Assembly (NCBI RefSeq): GCF_003086895.1
Contig: NZ_CP026004.1
Coordinates: 1,648,731-1,712,730, forward strand
Direction: 5' to 3'
DNA length: 64,000 nucleotides
From: Stenotrophomonas sp. ESTM1D_MKCIP4_1
GTDB taxonomy: Bacteria; Pseudomonadota; Gammaproteobacteria; Xanthomonadales; Xanthomonadaceae
This document shows, piece by piece, positions 36,131 to 44,818 of the stretch. The notes under the pieces were generated by a model. That model did not search any database. It had not been told where the DNA came from and saw only the letters and a program-made list of their open reading frames with translations. A program made the translations under genes and the position numbers. Numbering within the stretch: position 1 is the first letter of the stretch; each line of letters opens with the position of its first letter.

Positions 36131-38047
36131 TCAGGCGTCCTTCGCCTCATGCGGCGCCGCCGCAGCCGCAGCATCGTGCCCCAGCTCGTATTCGGAATCG
36201 TAATCCCACGGCCCACCATCGGCCGCCGCCGGCCCGCAGGAAATCGAAATCGCCCCCTGGTCCGCCGGACCCACCACACGGCGATTGATCGCGAACAGAT
36301 TGCGGCCCAGGTCATGTGCCGCCGGCGCCGTGTTCGGCGCCAGCGCACGAGCCGCCCACTCGGCCGCATCCACCAGCACCTCCAGCGTGCCGGCTTCACC
36401 GTCCAGGCGGATCATGTCGCCCTCGCGCACCTTCGCCAGCGGTCCCCCGCGCGCCGCTTCCGGCGTCACATGGATCGCCGCCGGAATCTTGCCCGAAGCC
36501 CCGGACAAACGACCGTCCGTCACCAGCGCCACGCGCCGGCCCTGGTTCTGCAGCAGGCCCAGCAGCGGCGCCAGCGAGTGCAGCTCCGGCATGCCGTTCG
36601 CACGCGGGCCCTGGTAACGCACCACCGCCACGAAATGCTCGGGCAGCAGCCCCCCGGCATGCAGCTTGTTCAGCACCTGCGGCGCATCGACCACCACGGC
36701 CGGGGCCTCGATGGTGCGGTACTGCGGCTTTACCGCCGACAGCTTGATCAGCGACTTGCCCAGATTGCCGCGCAGCAGGCGCAGGCCACCCTGGCTTTCA
36801 AACGGAGTGTCGACGCCACGCACCACCTCTTCATCGGCGCTGCGTTCCAGGCCCGGCAGATAGACCAGCGCGCCATCGCGCAGCTGCGGCTCGCGGGCAT
36901 AGTCGGCCATGCCGCCACGGGCCACGCTGACGATGTCGCCGTGCATCAGCCCGGCCTTGATCAGCTCCCCGAACACGAACGCCGGGCCACCGGCCGCAGC
37001 GAAACGGTTCACGTCGGCCTCGCCGTTCGGATAGACGCGGGCCAGCAGCGGAATCAGCTGCGACAGTTCGTCGAAATCGTCCCAGGTCAGCACGATGCCG
37101 GCGGCACGGGCCACGGCAATCCAGTGGATGGTGTGGTTGGTCGAACCGCCGGTGGCCATCAGCGCGATGACCGCGTTGATGATCGCGCGCTCGTCGATGA
37201 TGCGGCCCAGCGGACGGAAATCGTCGCCCAGCGCGGTGATGTCCAGCGCACGCTCGGTGGCTTCGCGGGTGAGCGCATCGCGCAGCGGCGTGCCCGGGTT
37301 GACGAACGACGCACCCGGCAGCTGCACGCCCATCGCTTCCAGCAGCACCTGGTTGGAATTGGCCGTGCCGTAGAAGGTGCAGGTGCCGACGCCGTGGTAC
37401 GAGGCGGATTCGGCTTCCAGCAGCTCCTCGCGGGTGGCGTCGCCGGCAGCGTAGCGCTCGCGCACTTCGGCCTTCTGCTTGTTCGGAATGCCCGGCGTCA
37501 TCGGGCCGGCCGGCACGAACACTGCCGGCAGGTGGCCGAAGGCGAGCGCGCCGATCAGCAGGCCCGGCACGATCTTGTCGCACACGCCAAGATGGATGGT
37601 GGTGTCGAACATGTCATGGCTGAGGCCGACGGCGGTGGCCTGCGCGATGACATCGCGCGAGAACAGCGACAGTTCCATGCCGCCGCGGCCCTGGGTCACG
37701 CCATCGCACATCGCCGGTACCGCACCGGCCACCTGGGCGGTGGCGCCCAGTTCGCGGGCGATTTCACGGATCTGTTCGGGATAGGTCTCGAACGGCTGGT
37801 GTGCCGACAGCATGTCGTTGTAGGCGGTGATGATGCCCAGGTTGGGCGTCACGCCGCCGCGCAGCCGGCTCTTGTCGGTGCTGCCACAGGCGGCGAAGCC
37901 GTGGGCGAGATTGCCGCAGCTCAGGCGGCTGCGGAACGGGCCATCGCGCAGGGCGGCGTCGATCGCCGCCAGGTAGGCGGCGCGCGAGGCGGCGCTGCGG
38001 CGGATGACGCGATCGGTGATGGCTTGCAGTTGCGGATGGAGGCTCAT
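36131..38047 (-). CDS. edd: Phosphogluconate dehydratase
   Basis: Dehydrates 6-phosphogluconate to KDPG. The 638-residue IlvD/Edd-family protein carries the cluster-associated stretches GSTDKSRLRGG (variant of the first Cys region), CDGVTQGRGGMELS and HLGVCDKIVPGLLIGALAFGHLP, plus GTCTFYGTANSNQ and MATGGSTNHTIH. It belongs to the operon zwf-glk-pgl-edd. The 57-bp gap to pgl is short. Confidence 0.95.
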   Translation of the reverse strand: MSLHPQLQAITDRVIRRSAASRAAYLAAIDAALRDGPFRSRLSCGNLAHGFAACGSTDKSRLRGGVTPNLGIITAYNDMLSAHQPFETYPEQIREIARELGATAQVAGAVPAMCDGVTQGRGGMELSLFSRDVIAQATAVGLSHDMFDTTIHLGVCDKIVPGLLIGALAFGHLPAVFVPAGPMTPGIPNKQKAEVRERYAAGDATREELLEAESASYHGVGTCTFYGTANSNQVLLEAMGVQLPGASFVNPGTPLRDALTREATERALDITALGDDFRPLGRIIDERAIINAVIALMATGGSTNHTIHWIAVARAAGIVLTWDDFDELSQLIPLLARVYPNGEADVNRFAAAGGPAFVFGELIKAGLMHGDIVSVARGGMADYAREPQLRDGALVYLPGLERSADEEVVRGVDTPFESQGGLRLLRGNLGKSLIKLSAVKPQYRTIEAPAVVVDAPQVLNKLHAGGLLPEHFVAVVRYQGPRANGMPELHSLAPLLGLLQNQGRRVALVTDGRLSGASGKIPAAIHVTPEAARGGPLAKVREGDMIRLDGEAGTLEVLVDAAEWAARALAPNTAPAAHDLGRNLFAINRRVVGPADQGAISISCGPAAADGGPWDYDSEYELGHDAAAAAAPHEAKDA

Positions 38048-38104
38048 TGGCTACCAGCGTTCAAGGTGGCGAGAGGCAAGCGGCGGCAGGCGCCGCCGCC
38101 GACG

Positions 38105-38827
38105 TCAATCAGCCCAGTGCACGCGCAGGCGCGCGCCGTCCAGGTTGATTGCATTGAGGATCGGGTACTGCTGCGCATCGTTGCTGTCCAGCGCTTGGCG
38201 CAGCACCTGCAGTTTCTGCTTGCCACGCAGCAGCAGCAGGCGCTGGCGGCACTGGCCCAGCCCGCGCGGGGTCAGGGTGATGCGCAGCGGCCACTGGTTG
38301 GCGCCGGGGCAGCCGGTGGCATCCAGCGCCGCGTAGGGCAGGGTGCTTTCCAGTGCGCGGGCCAGATCCTTCGAGCCCGGGAACAGCGAGGCGGTATGGC
38401 CATCGTTGCCCATGCCCAGGGCCACCACGCTCGGCGCCTGGCTGTGCTGGGCCTGCAGGTTGGCGGTGTACACGCATTCGGGCAGCGGCTTGCCAACGCG
38501 CACCAGGGGATCGAAGTGCGCGCCTTCGGCACGCTTGAGCAGGTGCTCGCGCACCAGCCAGGCGTTGCTGTCGCGATCCTGCGGCGACAGCCAGCGCTCA
38601 TCGGCCAGGCTCACTTCCACCCGGTCCCAATGCACGTCCAGTTCGGCCAGGGCCTGATAGACCGGTGCCGGCGTGGTACCACCGGACAGCAGGATGCGGG
38701 CACGGCCCACTTCGTTGATGTCGTGGTTGATGGCCTGGGCCATTTCGGCGGCCACCGCTTCGATCCAGCCATCGGCATCGCTGTGGCTGATGAAGTCGAC
38801 GCGGTCGTCGTGGAAGGTCGGGCTCAT
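38105..38827 (-). CDS. pgl: 6-phosphogluconolactonase
   Basis: Hydrolyses 6-phosphogluconolactone. The 240-residue DevB-type protein shows ILLSGGTTPAPVYQAL, VSLADERWLSPQDRDSN and VALGMGNDGHTASLFPG, which form the phosphate and catalytic sites. ATG 38827 overlaps the glk stop (ATGA). Its place between glk and edd matches the order of reactions closely. Confidence 0.94.
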   Translation of the reverse strand: MSPTFHDDRVDFISHSDADGWIEAVAAEMAQAINHDINEVGRARILLSGGTTPAPVYQALAELDVHWDRVEVSLADERWLSPQDRDSNAWLVREHLLKRAEGAHFDPLVRVGKPLPECVYTANLQAQHSQAPSVVALGMGNDGHTASLFPGSKDLARALESTLPYAALDATGCPGANQWPLRITLTPRGLGQCRQRLLLLRGKQKLQVLRQALDSNDAQQYPILNAINLDGARLRVHWAD

Positions 38828-39831
38828 GCGGCAGCTCCTTGGGCATTGCGTTCGGCGTCGGCGGCATAGGCAGCGGCGCCCAGCAGCCCGGGGCAGGGGT
38901 GCATGATCGCCAGTGACGGCACCCGCGACATGATCGAAGAGAACCGGCCCTTGTGCTCGAAGCGCTGGCGGAAGCCGGAATGCTGCAGCGAATCGAGCAT
39001 CTTCGGCACCAGGCCACCGGTCAGGAACACGCCATCCCAGGCGCCCTGCACCAGCACCAGATCGCCGGCGATGGCGCCGAACACGGCGCAGAACACATCC
39101 ACCGTGCGCATCGCCTGCGGATCGCCGAGGGCGGCGCGGGCGGTGACGTCGGCCGGCTGCAGCTGGCCCGGATCGAAACCGGCCATCTCGCACACAGCGC
39201 GATGGATGTTGACCAGGCCGGGGCCGCAGATGAGGCGTTCATTGGACACCCGGCCGAACTGCTCGGACAGGATCTCCAGGATGCGGATTTCCTCCGGCGT
39301 GCCCGGCGGGAAGCTGACGTGGCCGCCTTCGGTTTCCAGCGGATAGCTGCGGCCGTGGCGCACGATCAGGCCGCCCACACCCAGGCCGGTGCCGGGACCG
39401 ATCACGCCGTAATTGCGTGATTCGCCCGGCGCCGCAGGGGTCCAGTGCGCGCCGCCGATCTGGATCACGTCCTGCGGCTGCAGCAGCGCCACGGCCATCG
39501 CCTGCGCGGCGAAGTCGTTGATGAGGTGCAACTGGTCGAAACCGAGCATTGCCGCGGTGCGGCTGCGCGAGATCACCCAGGGATGATTGGTGATGCGTGC
39601 TTCGTCACCATCGACGCGGCCGGCCACCGCGAACACGCCGCTGCGCGCGGTGGCGCCGGCCTGTTCCAGGTAGTGGCGTGCGGCATCACCCAGCGAGGGG
39701 AACTCGGCCACCGCGTATTCGCGGATGCTGTCCTTCTGCAGGGGCGCGTCCAGCGAGGTATCGGCCAGGGCAAAACGGGCGTTGGTGCCGCCGATGTCGG
39801 CGACCAGCACAGGCTGGTTGCCGACACTCAT
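38824..39831 (-). CDS. glk: Glucokinase
   Basis: Phosphorylates glucose. The 335-residue bacterial glucokinase (Pfam Glk type) has VLVADIGGTNARFALAD, LHLINDFAAQAMAV, GVIGPGTGLGVGGL and EGGHVSFPPGTPEE. It overlaps both zwf (upstream) and pgl (downstream) by 4 bp. Glucose must therefore enter unphosphorylated, by a permease not encoded here. Confidence 0.95.
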   Translation of the reverse strand: MSVGNQPVLVADIGGTNARFALADTSLDAPLQKDSIREYAVAEFPSLGDAARHYLEQAGATARSGVFAVAGRVDGDEARITNHPWVISRSRTAAMLGFDQLHLINDFAAQAMAVALLQPQDVIQIGGAHWTPAAPGESRNYGVIGPGTGLGVGGLIVRHGRSYPLETEGGHVSFPPGTPEEIRILEILSEQFGRVSNERLICGPGLVNIHRAVCEMAGFDPGQLQPADVTARAALGDPQAMRTVDVFCAVFGAIAGDLVLVQGAWDGVFLTGGLVPKMLDSLQHSGFRQRFEHKGRFSSIMSRVPSLAIMHPCPGLLGAAAYAADAERNAQGAAA

Positions 39832-41264
39832 GCGGAGGCTCCGCTGTCCGGGGCATCCACACCCTGCGGCAGGAAGCCGGTGGCGTTGTCCGGGCCCCAC
39901 TGGCCGGCCGGGTAGGGTTCCAGCGGCAGCTTGGCGGCCTTCCAAGCGTCGGCCACGCTGTCGATCCAGGCCCAGGCCGCGCGCACTTCGTCATCGCGCA
40001 CGAACAGCGTGTGGTTGCCGTTGAAGGCATCCAGGAACAGGCGTTCGTAGGCGATGCGGCGGTGCAGGCCGGTCGGCACCGACAGTTCCAGTTCCAGCGG
40101 GTGCAGTTCCAGCGCGCCCCATTCGGGGCCGGCCAGGCTGCTCATCAGGCCCAGTTCGATGTTTTCCTGTGGCTGCAGCTGGAACACCAGGCGGTTCGGT
40201 GCGGCCTGCGCACGCTGCGGGCGCTCGAACAGCCAGTGGGTGACCGGCTTCAGCGTGACCACCACGCGGGTGGTGCGCTCGGGCAGGCGCTTGCCGGTGA
40301 CCAGGTGGAACGGCACGCCGCTCCAGCGCCAGTTGTCGATATGCGCGGTGACACCGGCGAAGGTTTCCACGTCGCTGCCTTCCGGCGGCTGGTAGGCCTG
40401 GGCCGGCTGGCCGTTGATGCTGCCGGCGGTGTAGCGGCCGCGGATGCTGTCGCGCGCGGCGTGCTTTGCATCCAACGGGCGCAGGGCGCGCAGCACCTTG
40501 ACCTTTTCGTCGCGGATGCGGTCGGCTTCCAGCGAGGCCGGCGGTTCCATCGCCACCATGCACAGCAGCTGCAGGATGTGGCTCTGCACCATGTCACGCA
40601 GCGCGCCGGAGCGGGCGTAGTAGGCGTCGCGGCCGTCCACGCCTTCGCTCTCGGCCACCAGGATGTGCACCGATTCGATGTAGTTGCGGTTCCACACGGC
40701 TTCCAGCAGCGTGTTGCCGAAGCGCAGGGCGATCAGGTTCTGCACCGCCGCCTTGCCCAGGTAGTGGTCCAGGCGGAACACGCGGTCTTCGTCGATCCAC
40801 TGGCCGATGGTGGAAATGATCTCCTCGGCGCTCTCGCTGTCGCTGCCGATCGGCTTTTCCAGCATCAGGCGTGCCGGTGCGGCCAGGGCGCCGCCCTTGG
40901 CCAGGCCTTCGCAGGTGGAGATGTACAGGCCCGGCGGGATGGCCAGGTAGCTCACGCAGCGGCGGTCGACCAGGTCGGAGACTGCAGCGGCGACCGAATC
41001 GACGTCGCGCAGGTCCACCGAACGGTAATCGACGCGGCGCAGCAGGGAGGCGATGTCCTCCTGGCTGGCCATCGGCATGGCCTGCTGCAGGCGCGGCCGC
41101 AGAATGTCGTGGAAGGCTTCGGTGTCATGGCCGGACAGGGCCAGCGCACGGATGCGGAAATCCTCCGGCAGCAGGCCGTCGCCAAGCAGGCGCAGCAGCG
41201 AAGGGAACAGGTAGCGCTGGGCCAGGTCACCTGTGGCGCCAAACAGGAAGAGGGTGTCGTGCAT
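39828..41264 (-). CDS. zwf: Glucose-6-phosphate dehydrogenase
   Basis: Oxidises glucose-6-phosphate to the lactone with NAD(P)+. The 478-residue protein begins with the nucleotide-binding FLFGATGDLAQRYL, where AQRY replaces the commoner TRRK, and has the signature RLDHYLGKAAVQN with catalytic His and Lys. ATG 41264 was chosen because the nucleotide fold starts two residues later; an in-frame ATG at 41309 adds an unconserved tail. First gene of the operon. Confidence 0.94.
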   Translation of the reverse strand: MHDTLFLFGATGDLAQRYLFPSLLRLLGDGLLPEDFRIRALALSGHDTEAFHDILRPRLQQAMPMASQEDIASLLRRVDYRSVDLRDVDSVAAAVSDLVDRRCVSYLAIPPGLYISTCEGLAKGGALAAPARLMLEKPIGSDSESAEEIISTIGQWIDEDRVFRLDHYLGKAAVQNLIALRFGNTLLEAVWNRNYIESVHILVAESEGVDGRDAYYARSGALRDMVQSHILQLLCMVAMEPPASLEADRIRDEKVKVLRALRPLDAKHAARDSIRGRYTAGSINGQPAQAYQPPEGSDVETFAGVTAHIDNWRWSGVPFHLVTGKRLPERTTRVVVTLKPVTHWLFERPQRAQAAPNRLVFQLQPQENIELGLMSSLAGPEWGALELHPLELELSVPTGLHRRIAYERLFLDAFNGNHTLFVRDDEVRAAWAWIDSVADAWKAAKLPLEPYPAGQWGPDNATGFLPQGVDAPDSGASA

Positions 41265-41617
41265 CGCTCGAGTTTCAGATCCGGGTGACATCGTTGTCAA
41301 TCGCTTCATGGCTGGGTTCAGGGGACATCCGCGCTACTGTCTGTCCGGGGCTCGCTGGGGGCGGATTTCCGGCGGGCCGGACGACCGTTCCATTCGTAAC
41401 CACAACGACGATGACCTTTCGTCTGATCGTCGAAGCAGATCGGCGCGCACCGACCTTCGGATAGTGCCACGTGAAAACGTTTACATGGCAGAATGGGCAA
41501 CTGTATTCGATTGCAGTGGTCGTCGTCATGCGGCAACCGCGCAATCATCACTGCCATCGGGAGGGCCGAGGCAGTCCCCAATGACAGCCCGGCGTCGGGC
41601 GGACTGGATAGATTGAT
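41265..41617. other. Divergent control region between zwf and the MalK-type ATPase
   Basis: A 353-bp region without a credible gene. Its notable content is the LacI-type site at 41472-41485 and a promoter overlapping it. The zwf-proximal half shows no clear sigma-70 box. Confidence 0.6.
41472..41507 (+). promoter_or_regulatory. LacI-type operator overlapping a candidate promoter
   Basis: The operator TGAAAACGTTTACA (41472-41485) overlaps a -35-like TTTACA (41480-41485). A 16-nt spacer leads to TGTATT (41502-41507). A repressor bound here would block the ATPase promoter. The same half-sites occur before the MFS gene at 8773. Confidence 0.5.
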
Positions 41618-42700
41618 ATGGCAAAAGTGCAGTTGCAGGGTGTGCGCAAGGTCTACGACAACGGCCAGGTCGCGGTGAAGGACGCCACCTTCGAGGTCGC
41701 CGATGGCGAGCTCATGGTGCTGGTCGGCCCGTCCGGCTGTGGCAAGTCGACCCTGCTGCGGATGGTGGCCGGCCTGGAGGAAATCAGCGGCGGCACGCTG
41801 ACCATCGGTGACCGCGTGGTCAACGACGTGGCGCCGAAGGATCGCGACATCGCCATGGTGTTCCAGAGCTATGCGCTCTACCCGCACATGACCGTGGCCG
41901 AGAACCTGGCCTTCGGCCTGAAGCTGCGCGGCCATGACAAGGCAACCATCGACAAGCGCATCGCTGAAGCGGCGCAGACGCTGGGCCTGACCGAAATGAT
42001 GGACAAGCTGCCCAAGGCGATGTCCGGCGGCCAGCGCCAGCGCGTGGCACTGGGGCGTGCGCTGGTGCGCGAGCCGGCGGTGTTCCTGCTGGACGAACCG
42101 CTGTCCAACCTGGATGCCAAGCTGCGCCACAGCGTGCGTACCGAGATCGCGCAGCTGCACCGCAAGCTGGGCACCACCATGATCTACGTGACGCACGACC
42201 AGGTGGAAGCGATGACCCTGGGCCAGCGCATCGTGGTGCTGAAGGACGGCATCATCCAGCAGATCGACACGCCGATGGCGCTGTACGACCGCCCGGCCAA
42301 CCTGTTCGTCGCCGGCTTCCTTGGCAGCCCGGCGATGAACGTGCTGCGCGGCACGTTGCAGGGCGATGCAAGTGGCGTATCGGTGGTTGCCGGTGAATGG
42401 CGCGCGCCGCTGGGCCAGGCCACGATTGATCCGGCATGGCTGCAGAAGCCGATTGCCGTGGGCGTGCGCCCGGAACACCTGCAGCCGGCGGGCGCGGACG
42501 ATGCGCATGGGTTCACGGCGCGCATTGAAGGCATCGAGCCGGTGGGCAACGAGATTTTCGTCAACCTGAGCAGCGGCACGCATGCGCTGACGATGCGCGT
42601 GGCCCCGCAGTCGCTGCCGGGCGTGGGCGAAGACATCCGCGTGGCGATCCACCCGCAGGGCCTGCATTTCTTCGATGCGGAAACCGGCGAACGCCTGTAA
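41618..42700 (+). CDS. Carbohydrate ABC transporter ATP-binding protein (MalK/UgpC/MsmK type)
   Basis: A 360-residue ATPase: Walker A GPSGCGKST, Q-loop FQSYALYPHMTV, signature MSGGQRQRVALGRAL, Walker B VFLLDEPLSNLD, switch His in YVTHDQVEAM, and a C-terminal OB-type TOBE domain (VGVRPEHLQ). This type energises sugar or glycerol-phosphate importers. No permease or binding protein is next to it, so it probably serves transporters encoded elsewhere, as MsmK/MsiK do. It is divergent from zwf. Confidence 0.9.
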   Translation: MAKVQLQGVRKVYDNGQVAVKDATFEVADGELMVLVGPSGCGKSTLLRMVAGLEEISGGTLTIGDRVVNDVAPKDRDIAMVFQSYALYPHMTVAENLAFGLKLRGHDKATIDKRIAEAAQTLGLTEMMDKLPKAMSGGQRQRVALGRALVREPAVFLLDEPLSNLDAKLRHSVRTEIAQLHRKLGTTMIYVTHDQVEAMTLGQRIVVLKDGIIQQIDTPMALYDRPANLFVAGFLGSPAMNVLRGTLQGDASGVSVVAGEWRAPLGQATIDPAWLQKPIAVGVRPEHLQPAGADDAHGFTARIEGIEPVGNEIFVNLSSGTHALTMRVAPQSLPGVGEDIRVAIHPQGLHFFDAETGERL

Positions 42701-42721
42701 ATCCACGCCATGCCTTGGCCG

Positions 42722-42854
42722 GTAGATCCACGCCATGCGCGGATGCGGTAGTGCCGGCCAGTGGCCGGCATTCCATTGACGCGTAATTGCCGGCCAGCGG
42801 CCGGCACTACCACGCATCATTGACGCGTGATTGCCGGCCAGCGGCCGGCACTAC
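42722..42854. repeat. Cluster of four SMAG-type palindromes
   Basis: GTAGATCCACGCC-type at 42722-42745, GTAGTGCCGGCC-type at 42748-42770, and two inverted copies ending GGCCGGCACTAC at 42788-42810 and 42832-42854. They fill the gap between the convergent ATPase and ygfZ genes. Confidence 0.8.
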
Positions 42855-42865
42855 CTCATCGACCT

Positions 42866-43741
42866 TCAGCGCGCCAGGCCATCCAGCAGCGGCACCCGCT
42901 GCGCAACCGCGCTGCCCACCTGCAGTTCGGCGTCGCTGGTTTCCAGCGGCAGCACGGCCAGGGCCAGCTCGCCGGCCACGCTGGCTACGCTGCCCAACGC
43001 CGCGCCGTCCTGCTCCACGCCATCGCCGGCCTGTGCCGGGGCGGCGGTATGCAGAAGCTGCACCGCGCGCTTGGCCTTGCCGAGGAAATGCGTGCGGGCC
43101 ACGATTTCCTGGCCGGGGTAACACCCCTTCTTCACGCTGTAACCGTTCAGCCGGTCCAGGCCGAGCTGCTGCGGCGTCCACGCTTCGCGCTGGCTTTCTT
43201 CCAGGCGCGGCAGGCCATAGCGCAGATCAGCCTGGCGCCAGGCCAGGGCGAACGCGGCTTCGTCGGCGTCGCTGCCGGCCGCGAACCCGGCGGCCGGGCC
43301 GATGCGCAGCGTGCGCGGCAGGGCATCGCTGCCCAGGTCCAGTTCCCAGCCCGCCTCGCCACACTGCGCGATGGCGGCGGCCGTGGCCGCTTCCGGTGCA
43401 GTGAAGGCGCCGGCAACGGCAAGATCCGCATGCACCTGCAGTTTCACCTTGCGGCGGAACACGAAGCGCTGCAGTTGCGACGCAATCGCATCTGCGTCGC
43501 CGTCGGCCAGCACCAGCATCACGTGGTCATCGGCCAGCTTCAGCAGCTGGAACGCCGCCAGCGTGCGGCCCTTGGCGCTCAGCCAGGCGCTCCATTGCCA
43601 GTGAAGCAGGGGCAGGGCGGTCACGTCGCTGCTGAACTGTGCATGGGCGAAAGTGGCCGCATCCACGCCCTGCAGGCTCAGCAACTGGTGGCCGGGCAGG
43701 CGCGGATATGCGACGAAAGCAGGGGGAAGGTTGTCAGGCAC
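42866..43741 (-). CDS. ygfZ: Folate-binding protein YgfZ
   Basis: A GcvT-like protein that helps maintain certain Fe-S enzymes. The 291-residue protein carries the YgfZ signature KKGCYPGQEIVARTHFLGK in its C-terminal half, with FSSDVTALPLL near the start. The start is probably GTG 43741 (PDNLPPAFVAYPRL follows); this is not certain. It is divergent from the succinate dehydrogenase cluster with only about 40 bp between starts, so the promoters must overlap. Confidence 0.88.
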   Translation of the reverse strand: MPDNLPPAFVAYPRLPGHQLLSLQGVDAATFAHAQFSSDVTALPLLHWQWSAWLSAKGRTLAAFQLLKLADDHVMLVLADGDADAIASQLQRFVFRRKVKLQVHADLAVAGAFTAPEAATAAAIAQCGEAGWELDLGSDALPRTLRIGPAAGFAAGSDADEAAFALAWRQADLRYGLPRLEESQREAWTPQQLGLDRLNGYSVKKGCYPGQEIVARTHFLGKAKRAVQLLHTAAPAQAGDGVEQDGAALGSVASVAGELALAVLPLETSDAELQVGSAVAQRVPLLDGLAR

Positions 43742-43780
43742 GTGAACGAGGTCTAAAATTTGTGCGTTGCGAGACCGAAC

Positions 43781-43954
43781 ATGATAGGCCAAACAACCCC
43801 CACTCCCGACGACGAAACTGAAGCCCCGCTGGTCCCCGCGGCACCTGTGCCCGTGGAACAACCAGAGGCGGAAGAGGAATTCGGCGGCCGCGGCGGACTT
43901 GATCCGGTGCGGTATGGCGATTGGGAGAAAAACGGACGCTGCATCGATTTCTGA
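43781..43954 (+). CDS. DUF1674 / SDHAF4-like succinate dehydrogenase assembly factor
   Basis: A 57-residue protein. The C-terminal motif GRGGLDPVRYGDWEKNGRC is that of DUF1674, the family of mitochondrial SDHAF4, which binds flavinated SdhA before complex assembly. The N-terminal part is acidic and Pro-rich. It lies 57 bp before sdhC on the same strand, so it very likely serves the SDH encoded there. Confidence 0.85.
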   Translation: MIGQTTPTPDDETEAPLVPAAPVPVEQPEAEEEFGGRGGLDPVRYGDWEKNGRCIDF

Positions 43955-44011
43955 TCAGCATTGAGCCAACGCGGCAGCGTGCCGCCCAGCCGAGACAACG
44001 AGCCCAGCGAA

Positions 44012-44404
44012 ATGGCGACCAGACAACGCCCCCTATCCCCGCACCTTCAGGTGTATCGCTGGCAGATTCAGATGGCCACCTCGATCCTGCATCGAGCCAC
44101 TGGCGTCTTTCTGTCCGTGGGTGCCCTCATCATCGCCGCCGGCCTGCTGGCCCTGATGATGGGACCCGATTCGTGGAACTGCTTCACCGGTCATGCCGGG
44201 GCCTGGTATGGCCGCGTGTTCCTGTTTGCGTGGACATGGTCGTTCGCCTATCACCTGTGCAATGGCATCCGCCACATCGTGCAGGACTTCGCTGTTGGCT
44301 TCAGCATCCCGGCCTTCGTCCGCAGCAGCTGGATCTCGGTCTTCGGCAGCCTGGTGATCACCGCGCTGGTCTGGGCCTATGTGCTGTTCGGAGGTGCCGC
44401 ATGA
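44012..44404 (+). CDS. sdhC: Succinate dehydrogenase cytochrome b556 subunit
   Basis: Membrane anchor of complex II, 130 residues with three membrane segments. It has RPLSPHLQVY, the quinone-site SILHRATGVFLSVG, and the heme-ligand region HLCNGIRHIVQD. ATG 44012 was chosen; a TTG at 43961 is in frame but adds unconserved sequence. Its TGA overlaps the sdhD ATG. Confidence 0.95.
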   Translation: MATRQRPLSPHLQVYRWQIQMATSILHRATGVFLSVGALIIAAGLLALMMGPDSWNCFTGHAGAWYGRVFLFAWTWSFAYHLCNGIRHIVQDFAVGFSIPAFVRSSWISVFGSLVITALVWAYVLFGGAA

Positions 44405-44787
44405 GCAAGTTCCGTACCCCCCTGAAGAACGTGCGCGGCCTGGGTTCTGCCAAGACCGGCACCGAACACTTCGTGCACCAGCGCCTGACCGCCGCCGCCC
44501 TGGTGGTGCTGGGCCTGTGGTTCCTGGTGTTCGTGGTGCGCATGGCCGGCGCTGATTACGCCACGGCCGTGGCCACCATCGCCAAGCCGTGGAACGCCGT
44601 GCCGCTCATCGGCCTGCTGATCACCATGTTCTGGCACGCACAGCTCGGCATGCAGGTCGTGCTGGAAGATTACATCCACGAATCGCTGCTGGCCCTGGTG
44701 CTGCAGACCGCGGTGAAGTTCGTCGCCGTGCTCGGCATGATCGTCAGTGTGTTTGCGGTGGGCCGCATCGCCCTCGGCGTTGCCTGA
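44401..44787 (+). CDS. sdhD: Succinate dehydrogenase membrane anchor subunit
   Basis: Second anchor of complex II, 128 residues with three membrane segments. The heme and quinone region HAQLGMQVVLEDYIH aligns with the E. coli HAWIGM...DYV stretch. Start ATGA overlap with sdhC. The open frame extends far upstream but those codons are sdhC read out of frame. Confidence 0.94.
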   Translation: MSKFRTPLKNVRGLGSAKTGTEHFVHQRLTAAALVVLGLWFLVFVVRMAGADYATAVATIAKPWNAVPLIGLLITMFWHAQLGMQVVLEDYIHESLLALVLQTAVKFVAVLGMIVSVFAVGRIALGVA

Positions 44788-44818
44788 GCCCAGGCACCAA
44801 GACAGGAATCCAGACTAG

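Noticed and set aside
36056..38869. Plus-strand frame of more than 900 codons across edd and pgl
   Set aside because: It runs antisense through two well-identified genes and one repeat. The product is His/Arg/Gln-rich without any motif.
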